From NCBI GenBank assembly GCA_014896235.1, contig JADBKU010000001.1, forward strand, positions 1 to 64,000: a stretch of 64,000 bases of DNA, written 5' to 3'. This document shows, in pieces, positions 51,131 to 58,669 of this stretch. Made by a program: the position numbers and the translations under genes. Source of the DNA: a bacterium (lineage in GTDB: Bacteria > Desulfobacterota > Binatia > Binatales > Binataceae). The notes beneath the pieces were generated by a model. The model ran no database searches. It saw nothing but the letters and a program-made list of their open reading frames with translations, and was not told the DNA's origin. How positions within the stretch are numbered: position 1 is the stretch's first letter; each line of letters begins with the position of its first letter.

Positions 51131-51194
51131 GTCATTCGCGGGCTTGACCCGCGAATCCATAGCGCTGGATGCCCGGGTCAAGCCCGGGCATGAC
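51131..51194. repeat. large nested palindromic repeat between convergent operons
   Basis: Two hairpins: ATTCGCGGG/CCCGCGAAT (51134-51142 with 51148-51156, loop CTTGA) and TGCCCGGG/CCCGGGCA (51170-51177 with 51183-51190, loop TCAAG). The two are also related by an overall inverted symmetry: GTCAT at 51131 mirrors ATGAC at 51190-51194, and GGCTTGACCCG in the first mirrors CGGGTCAAGCC in the second. This resembles dispersed palindromic elements of many alpha- and deltaproteobacterial genomes and could also act as a bidirectional terminator between nadE and the mla operon. Confidence 0.75.
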
Positions 51195-51239
51195 TAATAA
51201 GAGGAACTCGCAAAATAGACGGATGCCGGGGCCTGACGA

Positions 51240-51854
51240 TTAAGAGGGACTCGCATCGAGTTGCGCGATCGCGGTTGCGATTTGATTCGCCAGGTCCTCA
51301 AGATCGGCGCTGAGCGCGGCGGCCGCCGCTTCCATCGAACCGTTCGCCGCGGCGGCGGCGAAGCGCGCATCGCGCGTCATCAGGATTTGGCGGCTTTGGC
51401 CGTCGCGAATCGTCCAGCGCGCCGCCAGCTCGGTGGAATCGGCGCCGGTGCGCTCGAAGCGTTCGAAATCAACCTCGATCTGGTAGCGGACGTGGACGGT
51501 GGGATACCACGGAAAATTCACGATCTGCGCGTTGGGCAGGCGTGAAGCAAGCTCGCGCGCCAGCACGTCGCGCACGTTGGCGTCGAGCGATTCCGCCCAG
51601 CGGTCGGCGGGAGACAGTTCGATGCGGTTGGGCGCGATGCGGGTGACGATCTGCGCTTGATCGAGATAACCCGGCAATTTGATCGGGCCGAGGCCGAGGG
51701 CAAGCGCGGCGGGCGAAGCGATCGGCGCCGGCGCCGCGTCCGCGGTCAAAAGGTAGAAGCGCGCGCGATCGGGCCGCGGCGAAAGAATCGAGCATCCGGC
51801 GGCCAGCGCCGCGATCGCGATCGGCAGGACGCTTGAGGGGCGAAAGCGGTTCAC
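51240..51854 (-). CDS. PqiC-like ABC-type transport auxiliary lipoprotein
   Basis: A 204-residue outer-membrane-type lipoprotein: signal peptide with lipobox LAAGC around Cys21, then the ABC_trans_aux domain with FYLLTADAAP, LGLGPIKLPGYLDQAQIVTR, DRWAESLDANVRDVLARELASRLP and VDFERFE motifs. It overlaps mlaD by four bases and is the last gene of the mla operon. PqiC/YmbA proteins form an outer-membrane ring that works with MCE tunnel proteins in phospholipid transport. Confidence 0.9.
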   Translation of the reverse strand: MNRFRPSSVLPIAIAALAAGCSILSPRPDRARFYLLTADAAPAPIASPAALALGLGPIKLPGYLDQAQIVTRIAPNRIELSPADRWAESLDANVRDVLARELASRLPNAQIVNFPWYPTVHVRYQIEVDFERFERTGADSTELAARWTIRDGQSRQILMTRDARFAAAAANGSMEAAAAALSADLEDLANQIATAIAQLDASPS

Positions 51855-52834
51855 TGGCCGGCCTGCTTGTAGCTGCGGCCGCGCACGATCGCGTCGGGAT
51901 TCCGATTGAGATAATCGGCGAGGCGGCGCACCGAGCGCGCCGCTTCGGCCAGTTGCAGCAGCGTTTGATTGGTCTGGTAGAGCAGGGGGCCGTCGGGCGC
52001 GAGGGTGTCGTTGACCCGCCTCATCATCAGTTGCGTGGTTTGCAGAGTGGCGTCGGTGTTGCGCGCGGTAAGCTGGACGCTCTTGCTCATCGGGCCGATC
52101 TGTTGATTCATGTTCGCGGTGAGTTGCTGGATTTCGTTGGCGGCGCGATTAAGGCTCTGGCCGGTTTCCTGGAGCGAGGAAATAGCCGAGCGCAACTGGG
52201 TGGAATTCGCCAGATCGCGCACGGCGGCAAGCGTCTGGGTGGCGGTATTGACGAGCTGGTCGAGTTGAATCCGGTCGATTTGGCCGATCAGGCGCGTGGC
52301 CGCGTTTTGCGCCTGCTGAAATGTGGTGGGCAGCGTCGGAATTTCCTCGTAGCCGGAGTTGGGCGGCAGCACGAGCCGGCTCGGCGCACCCGGATGGATG
52401 TCGAGGTCGATGTAGAGCATCCCGGTGAGCAGGCTGTCGATCGCGAGCTGCGCGCGCAGGCCGCGGGCGATCGCCAGCTTCATCCGTTTCGGATCGCCGA
52501 GGTCGATATTGGTCAGGCCGCGGCTCTCCATCCGGGATTCGTTGATTTCGATGATCACCGGTATGCGGATGACGCTGGAGGTGCGGAGGTTCGCGGTCTG
52601 GTGGCCAACGTCGAGGCTGAGCAGGATGCTTTTGACCTCGCCGATTCTGACGCCCTTGAATTTCACCGCCGCGCCGGTGCGCAAGCCGTTGACGCTGCCG
52701 TCGAAGAAACAGACGTACTGGCGGGTTTTGCGAAACAACTGGCCGGAACCGAGCACCGCGACCGCGATCACGGCGATCGCAAGGGCGCCGAGCACGAAGG
52801 CCCCGACTTTGCGTGGACTGGTTCGTTTAGCCAT
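51851..52834 (-). CDS. mlaD: MCE-family lipid-binding protein (MlaD-like)
   Basis: A 327-residue periplasmic protein anchored by one N-terminal membrane helix (about residues 10-28, VGAFVLGALAIAVIAVAVLG). The MCE domain follows at about 38-125 (VCFFDGSVNGLRTGAAVKFKGVRIGEVKSI is its hallmark). The remainder is long and helical with many Gln/Asn/Thr, typical of larger YebT/PqiB- or actinobacterial Mce-like chains rather than short MlaD. It overlaps both neighbours by a few bases. It should carry phospholipids between membranes with MlaE/F. Confidence 0.93.
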   Translation of the reverse strand: MAKRTSPRKVGAFVLGALAIAVIAVAVLGSGQLFRKTRQYVCFFDGSVNGLRTGAAVKFKGVRIGEVKSILLSLDVGHQTANLRTSSVIRIPVIIEINESRMESRGLTNIDLGDPKRMKLAIARGLRAQLAIDSLLTGMLYIDLDIHPGAPSRLVLPPNSGYEEIPTLPTTFQQAQNAATRLIGQIDRIQLDQLVNTATQTLAAVRDLANSTQLRSAISSLQETGQSLNRAANEIQQLTANMNQQIGPMSKSVQLTARNTDATLQTTQLMMRRVNDTLAPDGPLLYQTNQTLLQLAEAARSVRRLADYLNRNPDAIVRGRSYKQAGQ

Positions 52835-53651
52835 TTTTAGGCGCGGTCTCCAAAAGCGATGCGCTGCGGGTCAGAAACTGGCGCACGCGGGGATTGTCAG
52901 AATGATCGCGCAATTCACGCGGATTGCCGAGCGCGCCCAGCGTGCGCGTCTCCGCGTCCAGGAAGATGCTGTTGTCGCCGATTGTGAAAATGCTCGCCAG
53001 CTCGTGCGTGACGACGACGATCGTGGCGCCAAGGCTGTCGCGCAGTTCGAGAATGAGTTCGTCGAGCAGGCGCGAGGTCACCGGATCGAGGCCGGCCGAC
53101 GGTTCGTCGAGAAACAGCACGGCCGGATCGAGCGCAATGGCGCGGGCGAGGCCGGCGCGTTTCTGCATGCCGCCGCTAATCTGGTTCGGATAGTAATCCT
53201 CGAAACCCCTGAGTCCGACCAGCGCCAGCTTGAGCGCGGCGATTTGGCGAATTTCGCCGGGCGCGAGATCGGTGAATTCGCCGAGCGGCAGGCCGACGTT
53301 TTCCGCCAGGGTCATCGAGCTCCACAGCGCGCCGCCCTGATAGAGCACGCCGAACCGCCGCAGCATCGCCTCGCGGGCTTCCGTGTCGGCGGCGGTGAAG
53401 TTCTGGCCGTCATAATAAACCGCGCCGGCCGCCGGCTCGATCAGTCCGATCAGATGGCGGAGCAGGGTGCTTTTGCCGCATCCCGAACCGCCCATCACGA
53501 TGAAGATTTCGCCGTGCCGCACCGTGAAATTCAGATCGCGCATCAGCACAAAGTTGCCGAACGCCATGGTCAGATCGCGCACTTCGATATGAACCGGGCG
53601 CTCCGCCGCGCGCGGCGCGGGATTTGCGGGAGTGGCTGCCTGATTGGACAT
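52827..53651 (-). CDS. mlaF: ABC transporter ATP-binding protein (MlaF-like)
   Basis: A 274-residue ATPase: Walker A GGSGCGKST at residues 54-62, Q-loop near 100 (VLYQGGALW), signature ISGGMQKRAGLARAIA near 160, Walker B VLFLDEPSAGLDP near 184, and H-loop THEL near 217. The N-terminal 20 residues are a low-complexity Ala/Pro segment. The gap to mlaE is 12 bases. It drives MlaFED-type phospholipid transport at the inner membrane. Confidence 0.95.
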   Translation of the reverse strand: MSNQAATPANPAPRAAERPVHIEVRDLTMAFGNFVLMRDLNFTVRHGEIFIVMGGSGCGKSTLLRHLIGLIEPAAGAVYYDGQNFTAADTEAREAMLRRFGVLYQGGALWSSMTLAENVGLPLGEFTDLAPGEIRQIAALKLALVGLRGFEDYYPNQISGGMQKRAGLARAIALDPAVLFLDEPSAGLDPVTSRLLDELILELRDSLGATIVVVTHELASIFTIGDNSIFLDAETRTLGALGNPRELRDHSDNPRVRQFLTRSASLLETAPKNG

Positions 53652-53663
53652 TTTCGGCGGATT

Positions 53664-54806
53664 CTAAATGTCAAGTATATGGAATAGCACCGCGAAAACG
53701 CCGCATGCGACGACAATCGCGACGATGCTCTCGACCACGGCGCGGGTCGCCGCGTCGCCGACGGCCGACGAACTGTTGCCGCATCGGAACCCTTCGTAAC
53801 ATCCGGCGAGCGCGATCAGGACGCCGTACACGACGCTTTTGACCAGGCCGCCGATCAAGGTCGCGGTGAGAATCGCGGCGGAACTTTCCCGCAGATAGGT
53901 GTTCAACGACAGGCCGAGCATCGTGAATCCGACCGTTGCGCCGCCGAGGATGCCGACCAAATCGGAATAGAGGCAAAGCAGCGGCATCATCAGGACGAGC
54001 GCGACGATGCGCGGCGCGGTGAGGAACTCCATCGGCGGAATTCCCATGGTCGCGAGCGCGTCGATTTCCTGCGTCACCTTCATCGTGCCCAGCCGGGCGG
54101 CGAAAGCGGCGCCGGTGCGGCCGGACATGATTATGCCGGTCATCATCGCGCCCATCTCGCGCACCATCCCGATCGCGACGAGGTCGGCGACGTAAATCGC
54201 GGCGCCGAACTGCTGCAATTGAATCGCGCCCATGAAGGCGAGGATCACGCCGACGAGGTAGCTGATCAGCGTGACGATGCCGAGCGCGTTGGCGCCGCAA
54301 TCCTGGATTGCTTCGAGCAGATCGGAGCGGCGAAAACGCGCGCGCCCGACGCACATCCGGCCGAGCGCGATTGCCGCTTCGCCCAGGAATTCAAGGAAGT
54401 CGCTGAAGCCGGCGAATCTTTCCAGCGCCGCCGCGCCGACGCGGTCGAGCAAGGCTGGCCGGCTGGCGGCGGCGCGGGCGTCGCGTTTTTCGGGTACGGC
54501 CTGCGCCAATGCGATCATCCGGACCAGTCCGTCGGGCAGGGCGACGCGTTCGATCGCGATTTTGCTGGCGCGGCAATATTCCTCCAGATGGAGGACGAAG
54601 CTGACGAGGCTCGAATCCCATCGGCCTAACGCCGCCGCGTCAAGGCATATCGCGCGCGCGCCGGCGGCCTCGATCTCGCGTTCGACCGGCGCCGTCGCGG
54701 GCATGCCGTGACGAAGGCGCCAATCGCCGCCGATACGCACCACCGCGGCGCCCGAATTGTCGCGTTCGACGGCGACGCTGGGTGCGGACGAAGCCGGCGC
54801 AGTCAT
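53664..54806 (-). CDS. mlaE: MlaE-family permease with N-terminal STAS-like domain
   Basis: A 380-residue protein starting at ATG 54806, whose ATGA overlaps the previous gene's stop. Residues 1-115 form a STAS-like domain (VVRIGGDWRLRHG, LDAAALGRWDSSLVSFVLHLEEYC), normally a separate MlaB protein in E. coli, so here MlaB and MlaE are fused. The MlaE permease follows with membrane helices and the conserved MVREMGAMMTGIIMSGRTGAAFAARLGTMKVTQEIDALATMG region near 225-265 (EIDA is the coupling motif to the ATPase). It partners with MlaF and MlaD. Confidence 0.95.
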   Translation of the reverse strand: MTAPASSAPSVAVERDNSGAAVVRIGGDWRLRHGMPATAPVEREIEAAGARAICLDAAALGRWDSSLVSFVLHLEEYCRASKIAIERVALPDGLVRMIALAQAVPEKRDARAAASRPALLDRVGAAALERFAGFSDFLEFLGEAAIALGRMCVGRARFRRSDLLEAIQDCGANALGIVTLISYLVGVILAFMGAIQLQQFGAAIYVADLVAIGMVREMGAMMTGIIMSGRTGAAFAARLGTMKVTQEIDALATMGIPPMEFLTAPRIVALVLMMPLLCLYSDLVGILGGATVGFTMLGLSLNTYLRESSAAILTATLIGGLVKSVVYGVLIALAGCYEGFRCGNSSSAVGDAATRAVVESIVAIVVACGVFAVLFHILDI

Positions 54807-55525
54807 CCGGAAACGTCGCCCTCCTGATGCCATTGGGCGAGCCGTCCAGTGAGCGTTTCGGCCCAATACTCGATGGCGGCGCGCGTATCGTTCCAATTCC
54901 ATTGGGCCGCTGGTTTGGTCGTGCCGCCGCCAATCCGCTGGTCGATCCAAACGAGCAGCGGCGCGCCCGTCGTCGAGTCGGTGATTTCGCCGTCGCTCGC
55001 GGCGATTCCGGCAAACGCGTAGGTTGCGGGCGAAAGCTCGGCCACGGCGCGTTCGAGGCGGTAGTCCGGCAAAGGCGACGAAACCGAGCGGAGACCGGTC
55101 GCCGCGCCGCCGCGCGCCACGATGGCGATTTTCAGCCGCATCACGTCCGGGCCGGGCGAATCGGTGATGACGAATTGGCGCGCCAGATGGCGCCGCAGCA
55201 CTTCATACATATAGTCGCAAAGAACGATTTGATCTTCAGGAGACACCTGGCCCGCGAAATTGCCGTCCCATGAGGTTACCGGAGCGAGCATCACCCGCGA
55301 ATATCGCGGCCAATCGGCGTTGGGATTGGCGTAATAGCTCATCGCGGCGCCTTCAGGGCCTTGATGCATCCGTACGGCATCGGAAGCGGCGAGCGGCGGT
55401 GGAGGCGCGATCACGTAGTGCGGATCGGCCGGATCGGCGACCGGACCGCATCCGACGGCGGCCACCGCGGCAATCAACATCGCGAATCGGCGGATGCGGA
55501 TATCGGAGGTCGTCCCGCGCATCAT
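54803..55525 (-). CDS. DUF3313-like lipoprotein in the mla operon
   Basis: A 240-residue predicted lipoprotein: basic start, hydrophobic stretch and a VGC lipobox near residues 24-26. The mature part resembles DUF3313 proteins (YSRVMLAPVTSW, LRRHLARQFVITDSPGPDVMRLKIAIV, GEITDSTTGAPLLVWIDQRIGG). It follows the M50 protease gene without a gap and overlaps mlaE by four bases, so it is probably an operon member with an envelope role. No catalytic motif is seen. Confidence 0.75.
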   Translation of the reverse strand: MMRGTTSDIRIRRFAMLIAAVAAVGCGPVADPADPHYVIAPPPPLAASDAVRMHQGPEGAAMSYYANPNADWPRYSRVMLAPVTSWDGNFAGQVSPEDQIVLCDYMYEVLRRHLARQFVITDSPGPDVMRLKIAIVARGGAATGLRSVSSPLPDYRLERAVAELSPATYAFAGIAASDGEITDSTTGAPLLVWIDQRIGGGTTKPAAQWNWNDTRAAIEYWAETLTGRLAQWHQEGDVSG

Positions 55526-56754
55526 TCAATTCGCGGCGGATGACGACGCCTGCGGCCTGTCGGTTGGCCGTTCCGAATCCGGCGAAGCGGCGGGACGATC
55601 CTCGGGACGTTCGTCCGTGGAAAAGCCGAGTTCATTGCGGACCATGATGAAATGAGCGATGGCCGAGCGCGTGATGAGTCCGATCAGCCGGCCGTTTTCG
55701 ATCACCAGGAGCCGGCCTGTTTCCGCCTCTGACATTTGACGCAACGCTTGCGCGAGAGTGGCGTCGGGGCCGATTTCGAGCGCTTGATTGATCGGCTTCA
55801 TCACCTCCGCGACACGCTTGGCGGCGCGCTCGGCCGCCGGGCAGTCGCGAATTTGCGCGATCGCGAGCATCCCCACGGGACGGCCATCTTCGACCACCGG
55901 AAATCCGGTGTAGCCGTGATGGGCGAAATGTTCGTTCACTGCAGCAGCTACGGTAGTTCCAGCGTCAATCACCTCCGGATCGCGGACCATCAGATCGCGT
56001 ACCCGGGCGCCGCCGAGCACTTGCTCCATGATGATTCCCTGATAGCTCGACGATGCCGCGCCTTTGAGGAAGAGCGCGATAAAGATCAGCCACAAGCCGC
56101 CGACCAGCGCGCCCGCAAAAATCTCGAGCGCGCCAAGCGCGATCAGGCCCCACGCGATCCGCGGCCCCAATCCGCGGCGCGCGCGGTCGCACGCCGAAAA
56201 TCTCCCGTGCGCGCCCAAACTGCGGCGCGCAGAATTCTGCCTCCATCCAGCGGGAATCCCGGCAACAGATTGAACAGTCCCAGCGCGATATTGATGAAGC
56301 CGAGATAGTCGAAGACCGAAGCCCACATCGGATGGCCATGGCGGAATCCGAGCAAAGTCGGAATCCAAAAGAAGAACACGCCGAGCACGAAACTCGTCAA
56401 CGGTCCCGCCGCCGCGATTTTCAGCTCGGCGTTGGCGTCGGTCGGTTCGTGGCCAAGATGAGCCATTCCGCCAAAGATGAACAATGAGATGCGCTTGACC
56501 GGCTGGCCCAGGGAATTGCCAACTATCGCATGCGAAAGCTCGTGAATAACTATGGAAGCGAAAAAAAGGAATGTGCCGACGATGCCGACAATCCAGTATT
56601 CGGAAGTCGGATAGCCGGGATGAACCTCAGGAAAATAGCCGGCCGAAAGGCTCCACAACACCAGGACGAAAATAACCAGCCATGAGTAATCAATGGCGAT
56701 TTGTACGCCCGCAATCTTGAAAAGATCGAATTCCTGCCGGTTTTTTCGGTCCAT
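55526..56754 (-). pseudogene. M50 site-2-type protease with CBS domains, frameshifted
   Basis: A membrane zinc protease of the S2P/RseP-SpoIVFB group fused to CBS domains. The first frame (ATG 56754, ribosome site GGAGAAG) has helices, the zinc motif HELSH at residues 71-75, and NLLPGFPLDGGRILRAA with the third ligand near 160-175. The frame fails near 56170-56190, within a GC-rich run, while the continuing protein (LGPRIAWGLIALGALEIF, then two CBS domains from DLMVRDPEVIDAG to GLITRSAIAHF) is in another frame to 55526. The full length, 1229 bases, is one short of a multiple of three, consistent with one lost base. It may be a real mutation or an assembly error. Such enzymes cut membrane-bound regulators. 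Confidence 0.8.
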
Positions 56755-56965
56755 CTGATGCTTCTCCAGTCCAGAGCGACAAGATCGCGGTTTGAGGCGG
56801 CGTCAAATCTTCGATATGAACTGATGCCGCGCCCGCTCTGTAAAATGATGCCTGAACGCTGGCGAAGGGTCTATGCAAAGCCAGCGGCGCGGAGTCAGCG
56901 CCGCGCTCCGGATTCCGTGCCGCTGTCAGCGGAGCGCAATGCCTGCCGAATACTGGCGAAACGGC

Positions 56966-57568
56966 CTACGGCGATGTTTCGGGCGATGGACTGGGCGACG
57001 GCGCCTGTTTCAAAGTTTTGATGAACTCAAGATGGAGCGTCATCACGCCCGCGGCGACATTCAGGCCCTTGTTGCCCTCGATGCTCAGCGGTTGAAGCGT
57101 GATGGATTTCTCCGAGCCGCCAACCAGAATCTGAAAGCCGCCGCCGATGCCCAGTGTCGCGCTGCCGGCCACGCCCGCATAGTCGCCGGCGAGAGAGCCG
57201 GGGCCGAGATGCGTGCTCTGGCTGTACACGCCCCAGAGCATCACCGCAGAAGAGAGATAACCGATATCGGCGCCGTATTTGTCGATGCGTCCTTTGTATT
57301 CATCAGTGCGTCCATCGACGGTCGCGTACGTGCAAACGACGTCGCGGGTAGAACCGAAGACGAAGCCGAAGCCGCTGGCGACGTTGCAGGTTAGAAATCC
57401 CGCCGAAGGCTTCGTTTGCGGGGCTTTAAGCCGCTGTGCTGCGGCGGCGGCGGGGAACTGGAGCATTCCTATCGCCATCGCCGCAGCCGTCGCGATGCAG
57501 CGCAAGGAAAGCGGCGCACTGGGGGCGTGCCGGCGCCGCCGTCGGCGCTGCCGCGTCGTGCGATTCAA
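56966..57568 (-). CDS. DUF992 secreted protein
   Basis: About 200 residues with an N-terminal basic segment and hydrophobic stretch ending in AAAAA, a likely signal peptide, then a DUF992 domain: GFLTCNVASGFGFVFGSTRDVVCTY, GRIDKYGADIGYLSSAVMLWGVYS, GSLAGDYAGVAGSATLGIGGGFQILVGG and ITLQPLSIEGNKGLNVAAGVMTL. The start is uncertain. I give TTG 57568, overlapping the upstream gene's TGA and supplying the positive n-region; ATG 57478 would remove it. DUF992 proteins are small beta-rich periplasmic proteins of unknown role. The C-terminal tail is Pro/Ser-rich. Confidence 0.75.
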   Translation of the reverse strand: MNRTTRQRRRRRRHAPSAPLSLRCIATAAAMAIGMLQFPAAAAAQRLKAPQTKPSAGFLTCNVASGFGFVFGSTRDVVCTYATVDGRTDEYKGRIDKYGADIGYLSSAVMLWGVYSQSTHLGPGSLAGDYAGVAGSATLGIGGGFQILVGGSEKSITLQPLSIEGNKGLNVAAGVMTLHLEFIKTLKQAPSPSPSPETSP

Positions 57569-58383
57569 CTTGCCGCCGGCGCGAAAAACGCGATCGTTCG
57601 CGCTTCGATGCTTTCGCGCGGCGCCGCGCCGGGCGGGGTTGCCGGATCTTCGAACGCCGAATGGGCGGTGTAGCGCGCGCGATTCGGGTCGGAATCGAAG
57701 CATTTGAGCAACAAAACTTCGTCCGGCCGCATCCGCGAGAAGTAATACCATCGATGGCGCGGGCTGTAGCGCACCGAATAAACTTCGCCGACGCGGTCGC
57801 GATAGACGAGGTCAGTGGCGATAAAATCGCTCTGCGTCATGCTGCGCGCGTCGCAAACCGCCAGCGCCGATTGCTCGACTGGGCCGCGTATTGGACGCCA
57901 TACGTTGATAAAGACATATCTATGCCGCAGCAGCCGCTCCGCTTCCGCATCGCCGCAAAGTTCGCGCACGCGCTGCGGTCCCGATTTCAAAGTGTAGTCG
58001 TTATGGGCGAAACGCACCGGCTCTCGAACGCCATATTTGGCGCGCGCCTCTTTCGATCCGTTGCGCACGTTGTGATCGAAGACCAGAACGCGGGTTGCGC
58101 CGAGAATCTCGCGCACCAGCCGCTCCATTTCGGGATAATAGACGCGCTTGACTTCGTTTTCGTCGTAAAAGTTGCCGACAGCGCTTCGATGACCGGTTAG
58201 CATGAAGCCTTCGACGTCGAGCGACGGCTGGAAGCCGGCCGTGCGTCCGTCGATGATCGTAACTTCGTGTTTGACGGTGCGGCCGGTTCGCGCGGGGGTT
58301 CCGGGCGGCGGTTCGAAAGTATAGTTGACCGGCTTTTCGGACATGTCGTCGAGATAATTGAGAATGCCCTGAACCTGTTCCAT
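57565..58383 (-). CDS. CmcJ/NvfI-family oxidoreductase or methyltransferase-like protein
   Basis: A 272-residue protein from ATG 58383 (ribosome site GGAGCG). Motifs fit the CmcJ/AsaB/NvfI group: HEVTIIDGRT, FMLTGHRSAVGNFYDENEVKRVYYPEMERLVREILGATRVLVFDHNVRNGS, PVRFAHNDYT and YVFINVWRPIRGPVEQSALAVCDARS. The HxD motif (VFDHN with HND) may ligate iron as in 2-oxoglutarate or NvfI-like oxygenases. These genes often belong to specialised metabolism. It is followed, with a four-base overlap, by the DUF992 gene, so the two may be expressed together. Function unproven. Confidence 0.8.
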   Translation of the reverse strand: MEQVQGILNYLDDMSEKPVNYTFEPPPGTPARTGRTVKHEVTIIDGRTAGFQPSLDVEGFMLTGHRSAVGNFYDENEVKRVYYPEMERLVREILGATRVLVFDHNVRNGSKEARAKYGVREPVRFAHNDYTLKSGPQRVRELCGDAEAERLLRHRYVFINVWRPIRGPVEQSALAVCDARSMTQSDFIATDLVYRDRVGEVYSVRYSPRHRWYYFSRMRPDEVLLLKCFDSDPNRARYTAHSAFEDPATPPGAAPRESIEARTIAFFAPAAS

Positions 58384-58669
58384 CGCACGCTCCGTGTCCG
58401 GCGTTCGCCTGCCGGCTCGATTCAAGATTCTATAGCCCGTTTCGGCCCAAAGGAAAATCCGCGGCGTCGCCGCGCCGTATTTTGGTTCGCGTCGGGATGC
58501 CGATCTGGAGTTGCTGTCGACAATTCGAGCGAGAGGGGGTTGCTTTGCTGGCGGCGGAATAGCAAAAAATTACTGGCGGATCGAGTCGCCATCATGAACC
58601 GTAGTTTGCTCTCGTGGTTGCGAGCGATCGCCGCGCGGCGAGCAGCCGGACATCCAGAATAACGCCGTC

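Noticed and set aside
51833-52840. Plus-strand open frame opposite mlaD
   Set aside because: Shadow of the MCE-domain gene; no independent signal.
56690-56878. 62-residue minus-strand frame upstream of the M50 gene
   Set aside because: Overlaps the certain M50 start, no ribosome site or family.
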